This document shows positions 1 through 5,038 of a DNA stretch of 10,506 nucleotides, piece by piece. The stretch is from an uncultured Ruminococcus sp. (GTDB taxonomy: Bacteria; Bacillota; Clostridia; Oscillospirales; CAG-272), in assembly GCA_902765885.1 (NCBI GenBank), contig CACXBN010000230.1:1-10506 (forward strand), read 5' to 3'. Made by a program: the position numbers and the translations under genes. The notes under the pieces were generated by a model that saw nothing but the letters and a program-made list of their open reading frames with translations, was not told the origin of the DNA and did not search any database. Each line of letters starts with the position of its first letter. The first letter of the stretch is position 1.

Positions 1-449
1 CCGCCACCCTTCATCTCATAGGCGACGCGACACGCCTTTTCGATCTCCGAATCCATCCACGCACGGTTGAGTGCTCCGGGGTCTCGCTTTTCAAGATGTA
101 ATTCTTTGTTGTCTTTGGGCATCTCATTTTTTCCGCCGAGCTTATCGTTGTAATACCGTATTGCTGACAGCGTAGCGTAGATATATGACGTAGAGAGACC
201 TTTCGCTTTCATTTCTTCTGCAAAAGCGTAAAAGTGACGCGGCTCTACGTTCTTGAGGTTTTGCAGAGAGTAGTTCTCGGCAAGAAAACGGCAGAATCTT
301 TTCTCGGCGTTAAAGTACGGCTTTCTCGTATCGATTGAACCGGATCGATCGTGCTTGAAAATCTTATGCGCTTGACTTTCAAGATTCTTATACAAGCCCC
401 CGATTCTTTCCGCCTGCTGTTCGGGCGTTAACTTTTCTTTGTTTCTCAT
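1..449 (-). CDS. Tyrosine-type site-specific integrase, N-terminal part (runs off left edge)
   Basis: An open frame runs from an ATG at 449 off the left edge, giving 149 visible residues. The start follows a good ribosome site, AAAGGAG at 466-460, with a 10-base spacer. The protein begins MRNKEKLTPEQQAERI. At about residues 35-120 it looks like the helical SAM-like core-binding domain of phage/ICE integrases: a basic start, then RKPYFNAEKRFCRFLAENY, LKNVEPRHFYAFAEEMKAKG and LSTSYIYATLSAIRYYNDKLG. This is the usual 'one helix contacts DNA, short connector, next helix' layout. The catalytic domain with its R..H-R..Y residues would lie left of the window and cannot be seen, so activity is unproven. 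It is transcribed divergently from the TIR gene. Family knowledge says such enzymes insert and excise mobile elements; that this one moved the neighbouring TIR and toxin-antitoxin genes is inference. Confidence 0.8.
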   Translation of the reverse strand, partial: MRNKEKLTPEQQAERIGGLYKNLESQAHKIFKHDRSGSIDTRKPYFNAEKRFCRFLAENYSLQNLKNVEPRHFYAFAEEMKAKGLSTSYIYATLSAIRYYNDKLGGKNEMPKDNKELHLEKRDPGALNRAWMDSEIEKACRVAYEMKGG

Positions 450-514
450 ACAGTCTTTTCTCCTTTCCTTGTTACTCGGACTGTTGTCCTGTACGTACAA
501 AATGCGGGTGATTT

Positions 515-676
515 TCAAGACGAATCAAGAAAACAATCAGATCGGACGGCAAAATCTCATTGATTTCAATCTCGTGACGAAAATCTCCGATTCGTACGGT
601 TTCAATTTACGGCGCATTTTTGTGCCGTTTCAAGAAAACTATCTTTTTTGAGGACGAAAAGGTTGTTTTCTTGATT
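515..676. repeat. TCAAGAAAAC direct and inverted repeats, possible recombinase arm sites
   Basis: AATCAAGAAAACAA at 523-536 has a perfect 14-base inverted copy at 663-676. The core TCAAGAAAAC also occurs in direct orientation at 630-639, and a partial copy (TCAAGACGAA) begins at 515. Short repeats of this size on both strands next to an integrase gene resemble arm-type binding sites of tyrosine recombinases, but no crossover core can be defined from one end. The remainder of the 450-840 gap is AT-rich, and I see no gene in it. Confidence 0.4.
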
Positions 677-710
677 TATGACCAAAATGTTTGTATATGG
701 CATGAACATA

Positions 711-738
711 AAAAAAGAACCGTACGAATTTGTACGGT
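711..738 (-). terminator. Small hairpin with T-tract reading toward the integrase
   Basis: Seven bases ACCGTAC (719-725) pair perfectly with GTACGGT (732-738) around a six-base loop. Read on the minus strand, the stem is followed by TTCTTTTTT, as in a weak intrinsic terminator. It would stop transcription running leftwards into the integrase. No minus-strand gene lies directly upstream, so the same palindrome may instead be an operator. Confidence 0.3.
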
Positions 739-840
739 CATAATATGGGCTGCTTTTTTGATGCGATTTCAGGAAAAGACTAATAATATTATCGACACTT
801 ACTATCATACTAATAGTTGTAACGGCTTATGGATGGATAG

Positions 841-868
841 TTGATTTTTTTCAATAAAGTGATATAAT
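841..868 (+). promoter_or_regulatory. Sigma-A-type promoter of the TIR gene
   Basis: A perfect -10 box TATAAT (863-868) is preceded by TTGATT (841-846) with a 16-base spacer. Transcription would start near base 875. That places the AGGAG at 869-873 outside the message and favours translation from ATG 898 using GAGG at 885-888. Confidence 0.55.
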
Positions 869-897
869 AGGAGAAAAAAGTGATGAGGAATCGAAAT

Positions 898-1923
898 ATG
901 AAAGTTTTTATCAGTTGGTCTGGCAAAATAAGTTGGCAAGTAGCAGTAGTATTCAGAGACTGGCTACCTTCTGTTATTCAATCTGTTGAGCCTTATGTTT
1001 CTTCCGAAGATATAGACAAAGGGGCGAGATGGAGCACAGATATTGCAAAAGAGCTTGAGAACTCAACATTTGGTATTCTATGCGTTACTAGAGATAATCT
1101 AGAGGCGCCGTGGTTATCTTTTGAGGCTGGTGCGCTATCAAAAACTATGGAGAAATCATTTGTCACTCCGTTTTTGTTCGATATAAAGCGATCGGAAGTT
1201 CAAGGACCAATATTGCAATTTCAATCCACTATTTTTCAAAAAGATGATATTAAAAAAATGGTTCAGACCTTGAATAAGGCAAGCGGAGAAACTGGTATAT
1301 CTGATCAACGGCTCGAAAAATCATTTGAAGTATGGTATCCAACTCTTGAAACAGAGCTAAACAAAATAAAAAATGAAAGTACTAATGCGGATGAGGCTAT
1401 TACCAACGAGGATGCGAATCACTCGTCGGAAATGTTGGAAGAGATTTTGGAATTATCTAGGGATAATCAAAAACTGTTGAGAAGCCCTGATTCGAGAATA
1501 TATGATGATTTAGAAAAAGTTAAAGATTATCTTGAACATATCTCTATGAGAAATGAAAGTCTTTATGATAAAAGGAGGATGTCAAGAAGATATAATTCTA
1601 TGTTTTTAGAAGAAATTATGCATATGGATAGTTTACGAAGATCATATGCGTTTTTGATGACACTTAGCCTCTTGAAAGAAGATTTTCCTTGGGTTTATGA
1701 TATGGGGAAAGAATTAATTGAAATACTAAAAAGTGATAAGTATCCTGAAGAAAAGTCTTTGTCTATCAGAGAATTTAAAGAACTGGTCGATTTTACTTTC
1801 GGTCATCCTATTATGCGTGATATGTTTGGCAGAAATAAAGATAGTGTTGTTTTTATGAAAGAAGTGCCATATTATCTAATTCAATGTTTAGACGATATTT
1901 CTAATGAAGATGGAATAATGTAG
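898..1923 (+). CDS. TIR-domain protein with an unrecognised helical C-terminal half; putative defence effector
   Basis: A 341-residue cytosolic protein with no signal peptide or membrane helix. Residues 1-125 are a bacterial TIR domain: the first strand KVFISWSG, then a WLP helix, the DIDKGARW segment, the GILCVT strand (59-64), and PWLSFEAGAL (71-80). E76 of that last motif is the expected catalytic glutamate of NAD+-cleaving TIR domains. Residues 160-180 are an acidic, probably flexible linker. Residues 181-220 (EEILELSRDN..., DDLEKVKDYLEHIS) look like an amphipathic helix or coiled coil. Residues 225-341 are mostly helical and match nothing I recognise. ATG 898 was chosen because the protein then starts at the TIR strand, GAGG lies 9 bases upstream, and the TATAAT at 863-868 would start the message near 875. 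GTG 880 and ATG 883, behind AGGAG at 869-873, are alternatives adding 6 or 5 residues. Codon use is far more AT-rich than the genes at 4.4-10.5 kb, suggesting transfer. NADase or immune function follows from the family; it is not shown here. Confidence 0.85.
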   Translation: MKVFISWSGKISWQVAVVFRDWLPSVIQSVEPYVSSEDIDKGARWSTDIAKELENSTFGILCVTRDNLEAPWLSFEAGALSKTMEKSFVTPFLFDIKRSEVQGPILQFQSTIFQKDDIKKMVQTLNKASGETGISDQRLEKSFEVWYPTLETELNKIKNESTNADEAITNEDANHSSEMLEEILELSRDNQKLLRSPDSRIYDDLEKVKDYLEHISMRNESLYDKRRMSRRYNSMFLEEIMHMDSLRRSYAFLMTLSLLKEDFPWVYDMGKELIEILKSDKYPEEKSLSIREFKELVDFTFGHPIMRDMFGRNKDSVVFMKEVPYYLIQCLDDISNEDGIM

Positions 1924-1947
1924 CATTTATTTTAAAAAATAACGTAT

Positions 1948-1982
1948 GGCTCCCGCGGACTGATTCACAGTCCACGGGAGCC
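1948..1982 (-). terminator. Terminator hairpin between the convergent toxin-antitoxin and TIR genes
   Basis: GGCTCCCGCGGACTG (1948-1962) pairs with CAGTCCACGGGAGCC (1968-1982), 14 of 15 positions, around a five-base loop. On the minus strand it is followed after a few bases by TTATTTTTT, so it mainly ends the toxin-antitoxin transcript. It also sits 25 bases past the TIR stop codon and could stall plus-strand transcription, although no T-tract follows on that side. Confidence 0.75.
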
Positions 1983-2005
1983 GTGTGTCATTTGAAAACG
2001 ATAGT

Positions 2006-2326
2006 TCAGTTTTCGTTCAGATGCTTTTCGAGATCTCTTGCGCCGTACATGATACGAATAACACTTACGGCGTTCTTTTCTTCGTTTACGGTATAGAACA
2101 CAAGAAAATTCTTGACCGGCAGTTTGCGCAGTCCACGACTTCGCCACGGTTCGTTCTCATACAGGGCGTTGCGCATCGGGAAGTTTTCAAGCGTATGTAC
2201 GGCGGTGATTATGTTTTGATACAACTTTCCCGCCGTCATCGGTTCTTGCAGGTTAAAAGCGATATACTCATAGATTTCTTCCAGGTCGTCCCGCGCTTTC
2301 GTGGTATAGAAGACGTCATAACTCAT
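2006..2326 (-). CDS. RelE/ParE superfamily toxin of a type II toxin-antitoxin module
   Basis: A 106-residue basic protein with the family pattern along its whole length: a first strand YDVFYTTKARDDLEEIYEYIA, a second helix with LYQNIITAVHTLENFP, then RSRGLRKLPVKNFLVFYTV and a terminal strand VSVIRIMYGARDLEKHL. The G-L-R-K-L-P-V-K-N-F segment and the final R-I-x-Y-x-x-R-D are typical of the ParE/RelE fold. RelE members cut ribosome-bound mRNA and ParE members poison gyrase; the sequence alone does not decide which applies. The ATG overlaps the antitoxin stop codon in ATGA (2326-2323), so translation is coupled and the usual antitoxin-first order holds. There is no strong ribosome site of its own. 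Length is normal for the family and no key region is missing, so it appears intact. Confidence 0.9.
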   Translation of the reverse strand: MSYDVFYTTKARDDLEEIYEYIAFNLQEPMTAGKLYQNIITAVHTLENFPMRNALYENEPWRSRGLRKLPVKNFLVFYTVNEEKNAVSVIRIMYGARDLEKHLNEN

Positions 2327-2628
2327 ATGCCGAACCTGCTTTTCATATGGGCTTCCACATCTGCGGCAGAATAAACCTTGCCGGATTCTGCATCGTCAAA
2401 ACCTTTCTGGATTTCAGCGTCAAACTGTTCTTTGGTCAACTCTCCGTACGCAAGCGGACGGCTCAACGGCAATTTCATATCAAAAGGAATACCGTTCTGC
2501 ATTACGACCTGACGCAGAAACATACCGATTGCGTTTGACATGGGAATGCCAAGTTGATCCAAAATCTCTTCCGCCTGTTCTTTCACAACAGGATCGACCC
2601 TCGTATAAATATTTGCTGTCCTTGCCAC
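2323..2628 (-). CDS. RelB/DinJ-family antitoxin
   Basis: A 101-residue protein beginning MARTANIYTRVDPVVKEQAEEIL, the standard ribbon-helix-helix start of DinJ/RelB antitoxins, followed by LGIPMSNAIGMFLRQVV and an acidic, probably disordered C-terminal tail (residues about 60-101) that would wrap the toxin. GTG at 2628 is preferred: GAGGTGA at 2640-2634 lies 5 bases upstream, whereas the longer frame opens at GTG 2637 inside that ribosome site. In this family the N-terminal half binds operator DNA and represses its own promoter, more strongly when bound to toxin. The gene is first in a two-gene operon and overlaps the toxin by four bases. It resembles solitary chromosomal or island-borne modules that stabilise DNA, which fits the integrase nearby. 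Confidence 0.9.
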   Translation of the reverse strand: MARTANIYTRVDPVVKEQAEEILDQLGIPMSNAIGMFLRQVVMQNGIPFDMKLPLSRPLAYGELTKEQFDAEIQKGFDDAESGKVYSAADVEAHMKSRFGI

Positions 2629-2660
2629 GACAATCACCTCTTTTTTTCAAGTTCACTATT

Positions 2661-2689
2661 AGTATATCACATTTGATTGCGAATAGCAA
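2661..2689 (-). promoter_or_regulatory. Promoter of the toxin-antitoxin operon
   Basis: On the minus strand TTGCTA (2689-2684) and TATACT (2666-2661) are separated by an ideal 17 bases. The -10 lies 20 bases upstream of the GAGGTGA ribosome site of the antitoxin. Autorepression by the antitoxin is expected for the family, but I could not define a clean operator palindrome. Confidence 0.6.
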
Positions 2690-2750
2690 GCATTTTGCAA
2701 AAGCTCATAAAACTTTTCAACTTGATCTCGTGATAAAAATTTTGCGCCGT

Positions 2751-2843
2751 CATATCGAAACGACAGTCCGGCATCATTTCGAATAGAAAGTCGTTCCGAA
2801 CTTTTATGGGATTTCGAAGCTAGAGTCATTTCAAAACTTTTAT
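2751..2843. repeat. Degenerate 17-18 base tandem motif (CATTTCGAA-like)
   Basis: CATATCGAAA (2751), CATTTCGAAT (2775), CGTTCCGAAC (2792), GATTTCGAAG (2810) and CATTTCAAAA (2827) recur, the last four at steps of 17, 18 and 17 bases. They can also be read as two diverged copies of a 35-base unit (2775-2809 and 2810-2843), both ending in ACTTTTAT. The copies are too diverged and too short for a CRISPR array. Their position right of the toxin-antitoxin promoter suggests protein-binding sites or a decayed element end; both are inference. Confidence 0.4.
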
Positions 2844-2844
2844 T

Positions 2845-2890
2845 CTGAATTATTCACGGAGACCTGAAGGAGTCTCCGTGAATAATTCAG
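2845..2890. repeat. Perfect 19-bp inverted repeat (strong hairpin without T-tract)
   Basis: CTGAATTATTCACGGAGAC (2845-2863) and its exact reverse complement (2872-2890) flank an eight-base loop, CTGAAGGA. Neither strand has a run of Ts after it, so it is a poor candidate for a simple intrinsic terminator although it would fold strongly in RNA. It lies between the accessory genes on the left and a run of ordinary-looking genes on the right. It could be a remnant of a miniature inverted-repeat element or a structural boundary. Confidence 0.7.
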
Positions 2891-3066
2891 GTTCAAGGAT
2901 GGACAGTCAACATTACTCATCGATGCTCCACAATAGCAAGCCATTTTTGCCATTATAATCCCCCCTAAATACTCAATTTTTGTTTTATCTGAGAACTATA
3001 CTTCAATGGGTCCTGCGAATACGTTTACGAAAAGCAGTAAGATCTGCGAATGACAGCAAAATAAGT
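2891..3066. other. Gene-free stretch, nothing recognised
   Basis: Together with the repeats to its left this makes a gap of over 500 bases between the toxin-antitoxin operon and the next coding region. I see no convincing reading frame, tRNA or known RNA motif here. CTGCGAATRC occurs twice (near 3013 and 3045), and a lone TATAAT (2954-2959) lacks a -35 partner. Confidence 0.5.
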
Positions 3067-3068
3067 AT

Positions 3069-3108
3069 AAAAATTCATGTAGCAAACTCTAAGCTGCATG
3101 GATTTTTT
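3069..3108 (-). terminator. Bidirectional intrinsic terminator after the YdeI/membrane-protein operon
   Basis: TTCATGTAGC (3074-3083) pairs over ten positions, with two G-T pairs, with GCTGCATGGA (3093-3102) around a nine-base loop. The stem is flanked by AAAAA on the left and TTTTTT (3103-3108) on the right, so it can act in both directions. It lies about 60 bases beyond the stop of the minus-strand membrane-protein gene. Confidence 0.7.
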
Positions 3109-3164
3109 GTTGTATGTTTTGCATTTTTCTCAGGAAATCATAAATATATTTGAGTAGTCCGGTG

Positions 3165-3572
3165 CTATTCGGAATCACTTGTATCCGATCTTCTGTTAAG
3201 CTCTGCCTCAATTTTGTTGAGCGTACCGAAAAACCTGTAAGTGGCTATCATTGGTCCGAAGATCAGGATTCCGAACACGTTCCAGCAGAACATATGCCGG
3301 AATGATGTATGCTTTCCCGGGATGCCGAGGGAGATGGCCTTTGCCTTAAGCTCTTCGGCTATCTTCGCTGTCCATACCAGGGTATACACAAAAAGAGTGG
3401 GAATTCCCAAGAGATATGCTACCCAGTATCGCTGTGTCCTTCTACCGAGTATTTCGTCAAGCTCAGCCTGCAGGCCTCCGAGCGGCATATAGAAAAGCAG
3501 GAACAGTCCGGCAGTGAAAAAGTCAATGAATCCTATCAAAAATCCGTGTCTGTTTGTGTTCTTATATCTCAT
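3165..3572 (-). CDS. Small membrane protein, DUF4234-like
   Basis: A 135-residue protein with three hydrophobic segments: about 11-30 (FLIGFIDFFTAGLFLLFYMP), 50-69 (WVAYLLGIPTLFVYTLVWTA) and 94-114 (MFCWNVFGILIFGPMIATYR). Each is followed by a charged amphipathic stretch: AELDEILGRR, KIAEELKAKAISLGIP and LNKIEAELNRR. The repeated 'membrane helix, then helix ending in a short N/K-rich E-L' layout resembles DUF4234 proteins, whose function is unknown. The ATG overlaps the stop of the YdeI-like gene in ATGA (3572-3569), so the two are translationally coupled and probably work in the same process at the envelope. The terminator at 3069-3108 ends the unit. The domain name is from pattern memory, not a search. 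Confidence 0.7.
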   Translation of the reverse strand: MRYKNTNRHGFLIGFIDFFTAGLFLLFYMPLGGLQAELDEILGRRTQRYWVAYLLGIPTLFVYTLVWTAKIAEELKAKAISLGIPGKHTSFRHMFCWNVFGILIFGPMIATYRFFGTLNKIEAELNRRSDTSDSE

Positions 3573-4126
3573 CTTTTCATTCCGCCGTATCCGGCTATCA
3601 TTTTGTTTGCTCTTGTCTTGGTTATGAAATTATGAAGCCTTCTGTTGAATTCATCAGGCTGTTTTCTTGCGGCTTCGATATACGCGATGCGTATTCTTCT
3701 GTATGCTTCCGGAAAAGACAGGTAGTTTTTTAACACCTCGTCATCTTTCCCGATCTCCGTCATAATATCCTCAGGGTACTCAAACGGCGCATAAATCAAT
3801 TCTCTGACTGCCTCTTTGACTTTGGGATGAATGAGCCCCTGTCCGTCAAGAAGAATAAGTCTTTCTATATTCGTTCTCGAATACGTACTGCCCTTTCTTC
3901 TCGGTGTGAAACGCCTTATGTGGCCTTCGCCATCGTAAGTCCCTGCCCTTCCGTCTATCCATCCGAAACACAGAGCCTCCTCAACAGCGTCATTATATGT
4001 AACTCCGTTTTTCCCGGAAGCCTTTGTGGGAAACAATAGCCACACTTCTTTCTCAGTTTCGAAATGTGAGCGAAGCCAGTTTCTCCATTCCTGCCTTGAT
4101 TCAGCAAATAATATATTCTGCTCCAT
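3569..4126 (-). CDS. YdeI/OmpD-associated family protein
   Basis: A 185-residue soluble protein. Residues 12-100 carry the family signatures: EWRNWLRSHFETEKEVWLLF, YNDAVEEALCFGWIDG (44-59), then RRFTPRRKGSTYSRTN (71-86). The C-terminal part (127-185, DEVLKNYLSF...) matches the OmdA-type segment, with KQPDEFNRRLHNFITKTRANKMIAGYGG at the end. Family members are linked to stress or antimicrobial-peptide tolerance in enterobacteria; in Clostridia the role is unknown and the OmpD link does not apply, because there is no outer membrane. The ATG at 4126 has only an A-rich leader and no clear Shine-Dalgarno, so expression may be low. The gene overlaps the downstream membrane-protein gene by four bases. 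Length is normal and no motif is missing. Confidence 0.85.
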   Translation of the reverse strand: MEQNILFAESRQEWRNWLRSHFETEKEVWLLFPTKASGKNGVTYNDAVEEALCFGWIDGRAGTYDGEGHIRRFTPRRKGSTYSRTNIERLILLDGQGLIHPKVKEAVRELIYAPFEYPEDIMTEIGKDDEVLKNYLSFPEAYRRIRIAYIEAARKQPDEFNRRLHNFITKTRANKMIAGYGGMKR

Positions 4127-4178
4127 TTTTAATTCATTGCTTTCGTTTTTTGAGCCGCCTAAAATCTGTTTTCATATC

Positions 4179-4218
4179 AAAAAATGAGTGGCCTGAAACC
4201 GAACTTCAACCACTCATT
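4179..4218 (-). terminator. Intrinsic terminator downstream of the coiled-coil gene
   Basis: On the minus strand AATGAGTGG (4218-4210) pairs perfectly with CCACTCATT (4191-4183). An inner TGAA/TTCA pairing extends the stem, and six Ts (4184-4179) follow. It lies about 180 bases beyond the stop at 4401 and 53 bases before the YdeI-like start, so it separates the two transcription units. Between it and 4400 I see only AT-rich DNA with two copies of ATAACGCAA. Confidence 0.75.
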
Positions 4219-4400
4219 CCTTTCGGAAAAGTTTTCTTGACCTGGCCGTCGGTAAATAATCAGAAAAAACAACACTTAACATTCACGGATAACGCAATAA
4301 ATGTAAAAGAATAACGCAACAATCACAAACCTTGAACGATTACCAAAATGTGTTTTTAAAAAAGAGTGACAGCACAGATCAACGGAAAGATTTTCCCGTA

Positions 4401-4910
4401 TTATATGTCTGTTTCAATCGTTCCCGAATGATTCACTTCATCGAGAGCAAGCTGAGCCTTTGAAAGTTCCTCGGTCACGCGGCTGAGATCCTCGCTCACC
4501 GTATCTATGTCATAATTGGCATATCTGTAATCTATGATGCTGCCCATATGTCCCGTGAAACTGTCATCACGGGTCTTCGGGAGAACCCCCGCCATTTCTC
4601 TGAGCTTGGCTTTTTTCTTGGTAAGCTGCGGAATATATACAAGCATCTCATCAACAGTCATTCCGAATCCGGGTATTTCCGTTGATATGTTGAAACGGTT
4701 TATTTCATGTTTGATCTTACGTATCTTTGTTTCGAGATCCGACAGTTCTTTCTGAAAACTCACATAGTCATAATCCGGTCTTACGGATTCGACATCTTCT
4801 CCGACACTTGCAAGAAAGCTCTTTGACTGCTGTTCTTTTGACAGCAGTCCGTCATAATCCTGCTGAAGTTTTGAAAGCAGCTTGGCTGCCTGCGCTGATG
4901 TGTATTTCAT
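4401..4910 (-). CDS. Conserved coiled-coil protein, resembling the DIP1984 family
   Basis: A 169-residue soluble, charged, almost wholly helical protein of unknown function. Helices at about 2-30 (AQAAKLLSKLQQDYDGLLSKEQQ), 50-75 (FQKELSDLETKIRKIKHEINRFN) and 135-160 (DTVSEDLSRVTEELSKAQLALDEVN) have heptad character and could form an antiparallel bundle. Between them lies the conserved-looking GFGMTVDEMLVYIPQLTKKKAKLREM (81-106). The order 'K-I-x-x-I-N-x-x-N...G-x-T-V-x-E-x-L...L-x-x-K...A-L-D-x-V-N' recalls DIP1984-type proteins, but I cannot confirm this without a profile search. GGAGG ends four bases before the ATG, a strong ribosome site. It is expressed separately: terminator-like hairpins lie on both sides. 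Confidence 0.7.
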   Translation of the reverse strand: MKYTSAQAAKLLSKLQQDYDGLLSKEQQSKSFLASVGEDVESVRPDYDYVSFQKELSDLETKIRKIKHEINRFNISTEIPGFGMTVDEMLVYIPQLTKKKAKLREMAGVLPKTRDDSFTGHMGSIIDYRYANYDIDTVSEDLSRVTEELSKAQLALDEVNHSGTIETDI

Positions 4911-4937
4911 ATAGCCTCCGATAGGGGAATAAATAAT

Positions 4938-4984
4938 TAATCAATATATCGGGCAACATTTCCCTGCTGCCCGATATATGATTA
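4938..4984 (-). terminator. Terminator hairpin after the GH3 gene
   Basis: ATATATCGGGCA (4944-4955) and TGCCCGATATAT (4968-4979) pair perfectly. With one bulged base the stem extends through TAATCA/TGATTA to 4938-4984. On the minus strand it is followed by a T-rich stretch (AATTATTTATT). It is 55 bases beyond the GH3 stop. A possible promoter of the coiled-coil gene (TTGCCC, 17 bases, TTTATT) would overlap this hairpin; that reading is weak. Confidence 0.65.
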
Positions 4985-5038
4985 TACTACTTTTGTGTTT
5001 TTAATTATACATTTAATTATGAATAATATCGCCCGACA

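Larger units (their letters stand above)
490..738. repeat. CGTAC-centred palindromes and inverted copies in the integrase/TIR gap
   Basis: Four related sites lie in the gene-free gap between the divergent integrase and TIR genes. They are a perfect 10-base palindrome TGTACGTACA at 490-499; TTCGTACGGT at 591-600; its exact reverse complement ACCGTACGAA at 719-728; and TGTACGGT at 731-738. The first sits about 40 bases upstream of the integrase start, where a promoter or operator would be. They could be binding sites for an excisionase or integrase regulator. The sequence shows only the repeats; the role is inference. Confidence 0.45.

Noticed and set aside
439..844. Short open frames on both strands in the integrase/TIR gap
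   Set aside because: They overlap each other and the repeats, lack good ribosome sites and recall no protein family.
1985..2374. Plus-strand open frame of 129 codons
   Set aside because: It lies antisense to the toxin-antitoxin operon, whose products match known families along their full length.
898..2637. Thoeris, CBASS or short-Argonaute system
   Set aside because: Only the TIR protein is present; no ThsA, cyclase, Argonaute or other partner is visible in the window. The neighbours are a toxin-antitoxin pair and an integrase.
2751..2843. CRISPR array
   Set aside because: The repeats are about 9-10 bases, degenerate, and have 7-8 base gaps; there is no room for spacers and no cas gene nearby.
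2954..2959. Plus-strand TATAAT as a promoter
   Set aside because: There is no -35 partner at 16-18 bases and no plus-strand gene downstream.
450..3066. tRNA-based attachment site for the integrase
   Set aside because: I found no tRNA cloverleaf or tRNA 3' end in any gap of the window; the attachment site may lie left of base 1.
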